Assembly (NCBI RefSeq): GCF_023952475.1
Contig: NZ_JALHRX010000003.1
Location: 310,001 to 374,000, forward strand
DNA: 64,000 nucleotides
Reading direction: 5' to 3'
DNA from: Cupriavidus sp. WGlv3
GTDB lineage: Bacteria > Pseudomonadota > Gammaproteobacteria > Burkholderiales > Burkholderiaceae
Shown: positions 1 through 7,463 of the stretch, one piece after another
Layout of the letters: the number at the start of each line of letters is the position of its first letter
How positions within the stretch are numbered: position 1 is the stretch's first letter
Position numbers and translations under genes: made by a program
Notes under the pieces: generated by a model
The model's input: the letters and a program-made list of their open reading frames with translations, nothing else
Told to the model about the DNA's origin: nothing
Database searches by the model: none

Positions 1-1
1 C

Positions 2-649
2 GTAACGCTGGTGCTCCACGCCAGCGTGCTGGCACAGGCCGTCATGGCGCTGTTGCTCGCCATGTCGCTGTTTTCGTGGACCTATATCTTCCGCAAGCAC
101 CTGGCGGTGCGTTCGGCGCGCACCCAGACCGAAGGCTTCGAGCGCGACTTCTGGGCCGGCGGCGACCTGCAGGCGCTCTATAACAGCGCCGTCAACAACC
201 GCCACAACACCGGTGCGCTGGAACGGATCTTCGAATCCGGCATGGGCGAGTTCCTGAAGGCGCGCGAACGCGGCAACGAGGCCGGCGCGCTGCTCGACGC
301 CGCTCGCCGCGCCATGCGCGCGGCCTACCAGCGCGAGATGGACGTGCTGGAATCGCATTTGCCGTTCCTGGCTTCGGTTGGTTCGGTGAGCCCGTATATC
401 GGCCTGTTCGGCACGGTGTGGGGGATCATGAACGCGTTCCGCGGGCTGTCGAACGTGCAGCAGGCGACGCTCGCGTCGGTGGCGCCCGGCATTGCCGAGG
501 CACTGGTGGCGACCGCGATCGGCCTGTTCGCGGCGATCCCGGCGGTGATTGCCTACAACCGCTACGCCACCGAAATCGATCGCCTGGCGATCCGGTTCGA
601 GAGCTTCATGGAAGAGTTCCTGAACATCCTGCAGCGCCAGACCCGCTAA
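2..649 (+). CDS. tolQ: TolQ, Tol-Pal proton channel subunit (5' end outside window)
   Basis: TolQ is the inner-membrane proton-channel subunit of the Tol-Pal system. With TolR it uses the proton motive force to energise TolA during outer-membrane constriction at division. The reading frame is open to the window edge (in-frame codons GTA ACG CTG precede the GTG at 11), so the true start lies upstream and 213 or more residues are visible. The frame shows a first membrane segment near its start, a long cytoplasmic loop, and two later segments around the SVGSVSPYIGLFGTVWGIM and APGIAEALVATAIGLFAAIP stretches, which is the MotA/TolQ/ExbB pattern. It is followed after 61 bp by tolR, in the canonical tolQRAB-pal order. 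Identification is secure; only the N-terminus is missing. Confidence 0.96.
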   Translation, partial: VTLVLHASVLAQAVMALLLAMSLFSWTYIFRKHLAVRSARTQTEGFERDFWAGGDLQALYNSAVNNRHNTGALERIFESGMGEFLKARERGNEAGALLDAARRAMRAAYQREMDVLESHLPFLASVGSVSPYIGLFGTVWGIMNAFRGLSNVQQATLASVAPGIAEALVATAIGLFAAIPAVIAYNRYATEIDRLAIRFESFMEEFLNILQRQTR

Positions 650-710
650 CCGTATTCCCTATCAACGGTCCGGGCGGTGAGCCCGGGCCGGCGTTTCCAG
701 GAGTCCTGCA

Positions 711-1154
711 ATGGCAGCCATTCAGCGCCGCGGCGGCTCGCGCCGCCGGGCCAGCGCCGAGATCAACGTCGTGCCGTATATCGACGTCATGCTCGTGCTG
801 CTGGTCATCTTCATGGTGGCCGCGCCGATCGTCAGCCCCGCCACCGTCGACCTGCCCACCGTGGCCAATGCCACGCCGCAGCAGAAGGCGCCGCCGATCG
901 TCGTCACCGTGCATGAAGACGGCCAGCTCACCGCGCGCGGCAAGGACAACGCCGGCAATGCGTTCGAACGCAAGCTCGACAAGCAGGGGCTGCTGGATTT
1001 CGTCCACCAGCGCCAGAACGAGAACCCGGACCAGCCGGTGGTGATCGCCGCCGACCGCGCGGTCAAGTACGAGGCGGTGCTGGACGTCATGTCGGTCCTG
1101 AAAGCCGACGGCGTCAAGCGCGTCGGCCTGATGGTCAAGTCCAAGACCTCCTGA
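711..1154 (+). CDS. tolR: TolR, Tol-Pal proton channel subunit
   Basis: TolR is the ExbD/TolR-family partner of TolQ. It has one N-terminal transmembrane helix carrying the protonatable aspartate and a periplasmic domain. The 147-residue product has a short Arg-rich cytoplasmic N-terminus, then the conserved INVVPYIDVMLVLLVIFM region with Asp25 in the helix, and a compact periplasmic C-domain ending in a VGLM strand. Length matches the family (about 140-150). The start is preceded by an AGGAG sequence. The gene lies between tolQ and tolA, co-directional. Confidence 0.96.
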   Translation: MAAIQRRGGSRRRASAEINVVPYIDVMLVLLVIFMVAAPIVSPATVDLPTVANATPQQKAPPIVVTVHEDGQLTARGKDNAGNAFERKLDKQGLLDFVHQRQNENPDQPVVIAADRAVKYEAVLDVMSVLKADGVKRVGLMVKSKTS

Positions 1155-1190
1155 CGTATTGAAGCCCCTATCCGATTGCCGTTGCGCTTG

Positions 1191-2264
1191 ATGACGACCG
1201 CCGCCGCCTATCCCTACCAGCCGGTCAAGGAGCGGGGAACCCTGCGTTCCTTCCTGCTCGCGCTGCTCATGCACCTGATGCTGGCCGTGGTGCTGTACTA
1301 CGGCGTGAGCTGGCAGAGCAGCACCCCGGTCGGGGCCGAGGCCGAACTGTGGGAGGAAATCCCCGCCGCCACTGCGCCCCCGCCACCGCGGCCGCAGCCA
1401 GAGCCCGAACCGGTGGTGCAGCCGCGTCCGGCGCCGCCGCCGCCCCAGGTGAAGAGCAAGGTCGAGGACGACGCCGATATCGCGCTGGAGCAGAAGAAGC
1501 GCCGCGCCGAAGCGGCCGCCCGCGAAGAAGCCGAGCGCAAGGAAGCAGCACGCAAGGAAGAGGTGCGCAAGGACGCCGAGCGCAAGGAAGAGGCGCGCAA
1601 GGAAGCCCTGCGCAAGGAGGCCGACCGCAAGGAAGCCGAGCGGCGCGAGGCCGAGCGCAAGGAAGCGCAGCGCAAGGAAGACGCGAAGAAGAAGGCCGCG
1701 CAGCAGGAGCAGGACCGCAAGGAACAGGCCGAGCGCGAGCGCAAGGAAGCCGCCGAGGCCAAGGCCAAAGCGCAGGCCGATGCCAAGGCCAAGGCCCAGG
1801 CCGACGCCAAGGCGAAAGCCCAGGCCGATGCCAAGGCCAAGGCGGATGCCGACGCCAAGGCCAAGCGCGAAGCCGCCGCCAACGCCCAGCGCAAGAGCGA
1901 GCTGGCGCGCCTGCAGGCGCTGGCCGGCGGCTCCGGCGCGGGCGGTGGCGGGGTCGGCAATGCGGCCGGCGCCGGTGCCGGCGGTGGCGGCAAGGCGTCG
2001 CCCGGCTATGCCGACCGCGTGCGGCGCCGCGTCAAGCCGAACATCGTCTTTACCGAGGACGTGCCGGGCAATCCGACCGCGGTGGTCTCGGTGCAGCTGG
2101 CGCCGGACGGTTCGCTGCTGTCGGCGCGGCTGTCCAGGTCCAGCGGCAACTCCGGCTGGGACAATGCCGTGCTGCGCGCGGTGGAGCGTTCCGATCCGCT
2201 GCCGCGCGACGAGAACGGCAAGGCGCCGGCCAGCTTCACCATCACCTTCCGGCCGAAGGACTGA
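1191..2264 (+). CDS. tolA: TolA, periplasm-spanning linker of the Tol-Pal system
   Basis: TolA is anchored in the inner membrane and spans the periplasm to contact TolB and Pal. I chose ATG 1191 (357 residues); an in-frame TTG at 1176 would add five residues and neither start has a strong ribosome-binding site. Visible parts: a transmembrane helix at about 18-38, a Pro-rich stretch at about 60-90, a very long Lys/Glu/Ala-rich helical domain II at about 95-240, a Gly-rich linker, and a C-terminal TonB-like globular domain from about 270 with the NPTAVVSVQLAPDGSL strand region. Domain II contains an exact in-frame octapeptide repeat at 1758-1853. Long antisense open frames over this gene come from its biased codons and are not genes. 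Confidence 0.95.
   Translation: MTTAAAYPYQPVKERGTLRSFLLALLMHLMLAVVLYYGVSWQSSTPVGAEAELWEEIPAATAPPPPRPQPEPEPVVQPRPAPPPPQVKSKVEDDADIALEQKKRRAEAAAREEAERKEAARKEEVRKDAERKEEARKEALRKEADRKEAERREAERKEAQRKEDAKKKAAQQEQDRKEQAERERKEAAEAKAKAQADAKAKAQADAKAKAQADAKAKADADAKAKREAAANAQRKSELARLQALAGGSGAGGGGVGNAAGAGAGGGGKASPGYADRVRRRVKPNIVFTEDVPGNPTAVVSVQLAPDGSLLSARLSRSSGNSGWDNAVLRAVERSDPLPRDENGKAPASFTITFRPKD
1758..1853 (+). repeat. In-frame 24-bp tandem repeat inside tolA (4 units)
   Basis: Four consecutive 24-bp units encode AKAKAQAD three times and then AKAKADAD (TolA residues 190-221). They differ mainly at synonymous positions (GAT/GAC, AAG/AAA, GCC/GCG). The repeat lengthens the alpha-helical stalk in steps of eight residues and is likely to vary in copy number between strains. 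Confidence 0.9.
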
Positions 2265-2480
2265 GTGAGACTGAGTGAACGGCACAGCATGATTTGCAAC
2301 ATAATGCAACCTTCATCGTCGGGTTCCGGTCCCAGCGCTAGCATGACAGGTTGCCTGACGCAGCCGACGGTGCGGTATGCACACGGACGGGGCATGCGCC
2401 ACGCGCTGCAATGCCGCATTTGCCCGTGTTGCCGATTGCCTGTCGTGCCCGACGAAACTTGAAATCGACTGAGGAGCAGC

Positions 2481-3851
2481 ATGCGAAAGCTTTGGGCCCC
2501 CAACTGGCTGTCCGCGAGGCGGCACAACGCAAACCCCGCACCACAACGCGCCGTCCGGCCGCAGCCCCTGGCGGGCCGCCGCGCGCTGATGGCATGGCTG
2601 GCCGCGGCCATGACCATGGCAGCCGGCGCCGCGCACGCGCAGCTCAACGTTGAGATCTCCGGGGTCGGCGCCACCCAGATCCCGGTGGCCACCGCCAATT
2701 TCCAGGGCGAGGCCCAGGCGCCGCAGAACCTGACCGCGATCATCCGTGCCGACCTGGCGCGCAGCGGTCGCCTGCGCAATGTCGACCCGGGCGGCGCCAC
2801 CGTGGCGGAATCCGCCAATGTCGACCTGGGCGGCTGGAAAGCGCGCGGTGCCGATGCCTTCGTCGCCGGCAGCGTGACCCCGGCCGCGGGCGGCAAGTAT
2901 GAAGTGCGCTTCCGCCTGTACGACACCGTCAAGGGCCAGAGCCTGGGCGGGCTGGCCTTCACCGTGAACCAGTCGCAGCTGCGCGTGACCGCGCACAAGA
3001 TCGCCGACTACATCTATGAAAAGCTGCTGGGCGAGCGCGGCGTGTTTGCCACGCGCCTGTCCTACGTGTCGAAGGTGGGCGGCCGCTACCAGCTGCTGAT
3101 CTCGGATTCGGACGGGCAGAACGCACAGGTGGCGCTGACCAGCAACGAGCCCATCATCTCGCCGTCGTGGTCGCCGGATGGCGCGCGCGTGGCCTATGTC
3201 TCGTTCGAGGCCAAGAAGCCGGTGGTGTATGTGCATGACCTGGCCAGCGGCAAGCGCACGCTGGTGTCGAACCAGAAGGGCAACAACAGCGCGCCGTCGT
3301 GGTCTCCGGACGGCCGCCACCTGGCGCTGGCGCTGTCGCGCGACGGCAATACCCAGGTCTACCAGGTCAATGCCGATGGCTCGGGCATCCGCCGCCTGTC
3401 GCGCAGCAGCGCCATCGACACCGAGCCGCAGTACTCTCCCGACGGCAAGAGCATCTACTTCACCAGCGACCGCGGCGGTGCGCCGCAGGTCTACCGCATG
3501 CCCGCCTCCGGCGAGGAGGGCGGCGGGGCGCAACGCGTGACGTTCAAGGGCAGCTACAACGTGAGCCCGCGCATTTCGCCGGATGGCAAGTACCTGGCGT
3601 ACATCTCGCGCGGGGGCGGTTTCAAGCTGCAGTTGCAGGACCTGAGCAACGGCGACGTGACGTCGCTGACCGATACGGCCAACGACGAAGCGCCGAGCTT
3701 CGCCGCCAACGGCAAGTACATCCTTTATGCCACCCGCGTGGGCGGTCGCGCGGTGCTGGCGGCGGTGTCCACTGACGGGCGTACCCGGCAGGTTCTGTCC
3801 CTCCAGTCCGGCGATGTTCGCGAGCCGTCCTGGGGTCCTTTCATGCAATAA
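2481..3851 (+). CDS. tolB: TolB, periplasmic beta-propeller of the Tol-Pal system
   Basis: TolB is a periplasmic protein that binds Pal and TolA. The ATG at 2481 follows a good GAGGAGCAGC ribosome-binding sequence. The 456-residue product starts with an unusually long positively charged n-region (about 36 residues) before the hydrophobic core [17 protein letters not shown], with cleavage expected after AHA near residue 53. The N-terminal alpha/beta domain comes next, then a six-bladed propeller recognisable by repeated PSWSPDG, SPDGK and YVS/YISR motifs. An internal ATG near 2589 could give a normal-length signal peptide but lacks a better ribosome site. A 216-bp gap separates it from tolA, so it may also have its own promoter. 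Confidence 0.96.
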   Translation: MRKLWAPNWLSARRHNANPAPQRAVRPQPLAGRRALMAWLAAAMTMAAGAAHAQLNVEISGVGATQIPVATANFQGEAQAPQNLTAIIRADLARSGRLRNVDPGGATVAESANVDLGGWKARGADAFVAGSVTPAAGGKYEVRFRLYDTVKGQSLGGLAFTVNQSQLRVTAHKIADYIYEKLLGERGVFATRLSYVSKVGGRYQLLISDSDGQNAQVALTSNEPIISPSWSPDGARVAYVSFEAKKPVVYVHDLASGKRTLVSNQKGNNSAPSWSPDGRHLALALSRDGNTQVYQVNADGSGIRRLSRSSAIDTEPQYSPDGKSIYFTSDRGGAPQVYRMPASGEEGGGAQRVTFKGSYNVSPRISPDGKYLAYISRGGGFKLQLQDLSNGDVTSLTDTANDEAPSFAANGKYILYATRVGGRAVLAAVSTDGRTRQVLSLQSGDVREPSWGPFMQ

Positions 3852-3866
3852 CAGGAGTCAACCACC

Positions 3867-4376
3867 ATGGCCCAACTGATGACCAAAACCCTTGCCGTCG
3901 CCGCGCTGCTGGCCCTGGGCGCCTGCAGCTCCGGCGTCAAGCTGGACGACACCGCCAACGCCGGTGCCGGCACGGCCGGCACGGGCGCCGATCCGCGCGC
4001 CGTGACCCCGGTGACCGCCGCCGATCCGCTGAACGACCCGAACAGCCCGCTGGCCAAGCGCAGCGTCTACTTCGACTTCGACAGCTACACCGTCAAGTCC
4101 GACTACCAGGGCCTGCTGACCGCGCACGCCAAGTATCTGGGCGGCAACAAGGGCCGCAAGATCCTGATCCAGGGCAACACCGACGAACGCGGCACCAGCG
4201 AGTACAACCTCGCGCTGGGCCAGAAGCGTGCCGAAGCCGTGCGCCGCTCGCTGGCCTCGATGGGCGTGCCCGATGCGCAGATGGAAGCCGTCAGCCTGGG
4301 CAAGGAAAAGCCCAAGGCCACCGGCCACGATGAAGCCTCGTGGGCCGAGAACCGCCGCGCGGACATCAACTACTGA
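3867..4376 (+). CDS. pal: Pal, peptidoglycan-associated outer-membrane lipoprotein
   Basis: Pal anchors the outer membrane to peptidoglycan and is the final component of Tol-Pal. The 169-residue product begins with a lipoprotein signal with lipobox LALGAC (lipidated Cys20), then a Gly/Ala/Thr-rich linker. The OmpA-like domain starts near SVYFDFDSYTV and carries the peptidoglycan-binding TDERGTSEYN and NRRADINY motifs. A CAGGAG ribosome site precedes the ATG. It starts 15 bp after tolB. Confidence 0.97.
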   Translation: MAQLMTKTLAVAALLALGACSSGVKLDDTANAGAGTAGTGADPRAVTPVTAADPLNDPNSPLAKRSVYFDFDSYTVKSDYQGLLTAHAKYLGGNKGRKILIQGNTDERGTSEYNLALGQKRAEAVRRSLASMGVPDAQMEAVSLGKEKPKATGHDEASWAENRRADINY

Positions 4377-4391
4377 TCTGGACCGCCTTCC

Positions 4392-5150
4392 ATGAAAGCA
4401 CGCGTTTCCACCCTGTTGTGGCTCGCCGCCGTGGCCGGCGGCGGCATGCTGCCGCTGTCGCAGGCGCATGCCGGAGTGTTCGACGATGACGAGGCCCGCA
4501 AGGCCGTCATCGGCCTGCGCGACCAGTTCAACGGTTTCCAGGCGACCGCGACGCAGCGCATCGAGCAGAACAGCCGCACTCTGCTCGACATGCAGAACCA
4601 GCTCGAAGGCCTGCGCCAGGAAGTGGCGCGGCTGCGCGGCCAGAACGAAGTCCTGCAGAACACGGTGGACACGCTGCAGAAGCAGCAGAAGGACTACTAC
4701 GCCGACCTCGATGCGCGCCTGAAGAAATTCGAGCCGCAGCAGGTCACGGTCGAAGGTCGCGAAGGCATCGCGCAGCCGGGCGAAAAGCCCGAATACGATG
4801 CCGCGCTCAAGCAGTTCCAGGCGGGCGATTTCAAGAGCGCGGGGAATTCGTTCTCGGCGTTCGTGAAGAAGTACCCGCAGAGCCCGTACCTGCCGCTGGC
4901 ACAGTACTGGCTCGGCAACTCGCTGTACGCGCAGCGCGACTACAAGGGTTCCACCTTCGTGCTGCAGAACATGGTCAATGCCAACCCGACCCACCCCAAG
5001 GTGCCGGACGCGATGATCGCCATTGCCAACAACCAGCTCGAGTCCGGCCAGAAGGCGGCCGCGCGCAAGACGCTGGAGCAGGTGGTGGCGAAGTATCCCG
5101 GTACCGAGGGCGCGCAGGCGGCGAGCAACCGGCTCAAGACGCTGAAGTAA
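4392..5150 (+). CDS. cpoB: CpoB/YbgF, Tol-Pal-associated periplasmic TPR protein
   Basis: CpoB coordinates peptidoglycan synthesis by PBP1B with outer-membrane constriction in known systems. The 252-residue product has a signal peptide ending in AHAG, an N-terminal coiled-coil trimerisation region (about residues 40-110, rich in Q, L and E with heptad spacing) and a C-terminal TPR domain from about 135 (YDAALKQFQAGDFKSA, then YWLGNSLYAQRDYK and similar repeats). It is the last envelope gene of the operon, 15 bp after pal, and is followed by an intrinsic terminator. Confidence 0.94.
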   Translation: MKARVSTLLWLAAVAGGGMLPLSQAHAGVFDDDEARKAVIGLRDQFNGFQATATQRIEQNSRTLLDMQNQLEGLRQEVARLRGQNEVLQNTVDTLQKQQKDYYADLDARLKKFEPQQVTVEGREGIAQPGEKPEYDAALKQFQAGDFKSAGNSFSAFVKKYPQSPYLPLAQYWLGNSLYAQRDYKGSTFVLQNMVNANPTHPKVPDAMIAIANNQLESGQKAAARKTLEQVVAKYPGTEGAQAASNRLKTLK

Positions 5151-5176
5151 GCGCCGGCGCCGCCGCCCGCCACCGC

Positions 5177-5205
5177 AAGGCCCGCTTCCGCGGGCCTTTC
5201 TCGTT
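5177..5205 (+). terminator. Intrinsic terminator after cpoB
   Basis: Perfect hairpin AAGGCCCGC / TTCC loop / GCGGGCCTT, followed by a T-rich tract, 27 bp after the cpoB stop. It closes the tol-pal transcript and separates queC. Confidence 0.85.
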
Positions 5206-5270
5206 TGTCGCGCTAGAATATGCGATTCGCCTGAATGTTCTTGCGCGCCGCCTACGGCGCGACCCGCACC

Positions 5271-5954
5271 ATGACCCAACGCGCCATCGTCCTGCTGTCC
5301 GGCGGACTCGACTCCGCCACCGTACTTGCCATGGCCCGCGCCCAGGGCTTCGAGACCTATGCGCTGTCGATGCGCTACGGCCAGCGCCATTCCTCGGAAC
5401 TGGAGGCCGCCAAGCGCGTGGCCGCCGCGCTGGGCGCCGTGCGCCACGAGATCGTCGACCTCGACCTGCGCCGCTTCGGCGGCTCGGCGCTGACTGACGA
5501 CGCGCTGGAAGTGCCGACCGACGGCGCCACCGGCGGCATCCCGGTCACCTATGTGCCGGCGCGCAACACCATCATGCTGTCGCTGGCGCTCGGCTGGGCC
5601 GAGGCGGTGGGCGGGCGCGACCTGTTCTTCGGCGCCAACGCGGTCGACTATTCCGGCTACCCGGACTGCCGCCCCGAATACGTCGCCGCCTACGAGACCC
5701 TGGCCAACCTGGCCACCAAGGCCGGCGTCGAGGGCGACCGCTTCCGCGTGCATGCGCCCATCATCGACATGACCAAGGGCGAGATCATCCGCGCCGGCAT
5801 GGCGCTGGGCGTCGACTACAGCCTGACGGTGTCGTGCTACCAGGCCGACGATGACGGCCGCGCCTGCGGCGTGTGCGATTCCTGCCGCATCCGCCGCGCC
5901 GGCTTCGAGGCTGCCGGCGTGCCCGACCCGACCCGCTACCAGGCCGCCGCCTGA
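5271..5954 (+). CDS. queC: QueC, 7-cyano-7-deazaguanine (preQ0) synthase
   Basis: QueC converts 7-carboxy-7-deazaguanine to preQ0 using ATP and ammonia, in the queuosine tRNA-modification pathway. The product (227 residues from ATG 5271) opens with the PP-loop motif LLSGGLDS, has the YVPARNTIM and [16 protein letters not shown] motifs of the family, and ends with a zinc cluster (SCYQ..., ACGVCDSC). An in-frame ATG at 5235 would add 12 residues unlike the family N-terminus, so 5271 is preferred. queC next to tol-pal is a common arrangement in beta- and gamma-proteobacteria. Confidence 0.96.
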   Translation: MTQRAIVLLSGGLDSATVLAMARAQGFETYALSMRYGQRHSSELEAAKRVAAALGAVRHEIVDLDLRRFGGSALTDDALEVPTDGATGGIPVTYVPARNTIMLSLALGWAEAVGGRDLFFGANAVDYSGYPDCRPEYVAAYETLANLATKAGVEGDRFRVHAPIIDMTKGEIIRAGMALGVDYSLTVSCYQADDDGRACGVCDSCRIRRAGFEAAGVPDPTRYQAAA

Positions 5955-6002
5955 TCCTGCACCTGAGTCCGCGCCTTAGCCTGAGTCCGCCGTTCCCGCC
6001 CC

Positions 6003-7118
6003 ATGCCTGAAATCGATCTTGCCGCGCTGTCGCGCTCGGTGCTGCTGAGCACCTTTGTCCTGACCTTCCTGTTTGGCGCGGTGCTGCAGCGCACGCACTT
6101 CTGCACCATGGGGGCGGTCTCGGACATCGTCAACATGGGCGACTGGAGCCGCATGCGCATGTGGGTGCTGGCGATCGGCGTGGCCATGATCGGCACCGGC
6201 GTGCTGGCCTGGAACGGCGCCATCGACCCGACCAAGACCATCTATGCCGCCAGCAAGCTGGCCTGGCTGTCGGCGCTGGCCGGCGGGCTGATGTTCGGCT
6301 TCGGCATGGTGCTGGCATCGGGCTGCGGCAGCAAGACGCTGGTGCGGATCGGCGCGGGCAACCTGAAGTCGCTGGTGGTGTTCGTGTTCCTGGGGCTGTC
6401 GGCCTACATGACGCTGCGCGGCCTGTTCGGCGTGGTGCGCGTCAATACCGTCGACGCGGTGGCGCTGGCGCTGCCGACCACGCAGGACCTGCCGTCGGTG
6501 CTGGCGCAGGGCACCGGCGCGGCGCGCGGCGTGCTGCAGCTGGGGCTGGGCCTGGCGCTGGGCGGCGTGCTGGCGGCGTGGGCGCTGGCGGGGCGCGGTT
6601 TCCGCACCTTCGACAACCTGCTGGGCGGCATCGGCGTGGGACTGATCATCGTGGCGATGTGGTACGTGTCGGGCCACATGGGCTACGTCGCCGAAGACCC
6701 CAATACGCTGGAAGAACTGTTCGTCTCGACCAACAGTGGCCGCATGGAAAGCCTGAGCTTCGTCGCGCCGTATGCCTACACGCTCGACTGGCTGATGCTG
6801 TTCAGCGACAAGAGCAAGGTGCTGACCATCGGCATCGTCAGCGTGTTCGGCGTGATCGCCGGCGCGGCCGCGTATGCGCTGGCCACGCGCACCTTTCGCT
6901 GGGAAGGCTTCGGCAATGCCGAGGACGTCGCCAACCACATGGTCGGCGGCATCCTGATGGGCGCCGGTGGGGTCACCGCGCTGGGGTGCACGGTGGGGCA
7001 GGGGCTGTCGGGCGTGTCGACGCTGGCGCTGGGCTCGTTCATTGCACTGGCCGGCATCCTGGCCGGCGCGACGCTGGCGTTCCGTTACCAGATGTGGCGC
7101 CTGGAACGCATGGTGTAA
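6003..7118 (+). CDS. YeeE/YedE-family sulfur-compound transporter (TsuA-like)
   Basis: A 371-residue polytopic membrane protein with about nine hydrophobic segments. It has three cysteines in the positions that define the thiosulfate-uptake TsuA/YeeE family: Cys34 in THFCTMG, Cys108 in ASGCGSKT and Cys329 in ALGCTVGQG. Family members pass thiosulfate or related sulfur species across the inner membrane; the exact substrate here is not shown by sequence. The TusA-like or rhodanese partner often found beside such genes is not present in this window. It is preceded by queC (48 bp) but probably separate in function, and followed by the tRNA-Lys promoter. Confidence 0.88.
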   Translation: MPEIDLAALSRSVLLSTFVLTFLFGAVLQRTHFCTMGAVSDIVNMGDWSRMRMWVLAIGVAMIGTGVLAWNGAIDPTKTIYAASKLAWLSALAGGLMFGFGMVLASGCGSKTLVRIGAGNLKSLVVFVFLGLSAYMTLRGLFGVVRVNTVDAVALALPTTQDLPSVLAQGTGAARGVLQLGLGLALGGVLAAWALAGRGFRTFDNLLGGIGVGLIIVAMWYVSGHMGYVAEDPNTLEELFVSTNSGRMESLSFVAPYAYTLDWLMLFSDKSKVLTIGIVSVFGVIAGAAAYALATRTFRWEGFGNAEDVANHMVGGILMGAGGVTALGCTVGQGLSGVSTLALGSFIALAGILAGATLAFRYQMWRLERMV

Positions 7119-7137
7119 GTGCTGGCGCGCCATGCCC

Positions 7138-7167
7138 TTGACACATCGAGAATCGCATCACTATAAT
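7138..7167 (+). promoter_or_regulatory. Near-consensus sigma-70 promoter of tRNA-Lys
   Basis: TTGACA at 7138 and TATAAT at 7162 are both perfect hexamers with an 18-bp spacer. The predicted start is about 11 bp upstream of the mature tRNA 5' end, so the 5' leader is very short. Confidence 0.9.
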
Positions 7168-7184
7168 CGCGGTTCTGTTTTTTC

Positions 7185-7260
7185 GGGTCGTTAGCTCAGT
7201 CGGTAGAGCAGCGGACTTTTAATCCGTTGGTCGCGTGTTCGAGTCACGCACGACCCACCA
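7185..7260 (+). tRNA. tRNA-Lys (anticodon TTT)
   Basis: A 76-nt cloverleaf. The acceptor stem GGGTCGT pairs with ACGACCC, followed by A and an encoded CCA. The D arm is TAGCTCAGTCGGTAGAGCA. The anticodon stem GCGGA/TCCGT encloses loop CTTTTAA with anticodon TTT at 7218-7220. The T arm has TTCGAGT. The sequence closely matches known bacterial tRNA-Lys(UUU). Confidence 0.98.
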
Positions 7261-7268
7261 GTATGTCG

Positions 7269-7305
7269 AAGGGCCTGTGGCGCACGTCACAGGCCCTTTT
7301 CTTTT
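7269..7305 (+). terminator. Intrinsic terminator after tRNA-Lys
   Basis: Perfect 11-bp hairpin AAGGGCCTGTG / CACAGGCCCTT followed by TTTTCTTTT, just downstream of the tRNA CCA end. Confidence 0.92.
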
Positions 7306-7463
7306 GCATTGTTTCGTCCGGCATGCCCCGATGGTAGGGGGTGCTTTAACTAGTTCGAGGTAGAGACGCGGGCCCGGCGCGCGCCCCACAATGGGCCAGC
7401 CGCGGCGTGTGGACCGCGGGCGCTCGGAACGGCCGCGAGACACGGCCCCCTCGAACAAGACCT

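Noticed and set aside
606-2309. Long antisense frame (567 codons) over tolR-tolA, and another at 1298-1993
   Set aside because: The product is low-complexity sequence mirroring the TolA repeats. GC-rich codon bias leaves antisense frames open; no family features or ribosome site.
5151-5270. preQ1-type riboswitch before queC
   Set aside because: The only clear structure is the cpoB terminator; no aptamer-like conserved core was recognisable.
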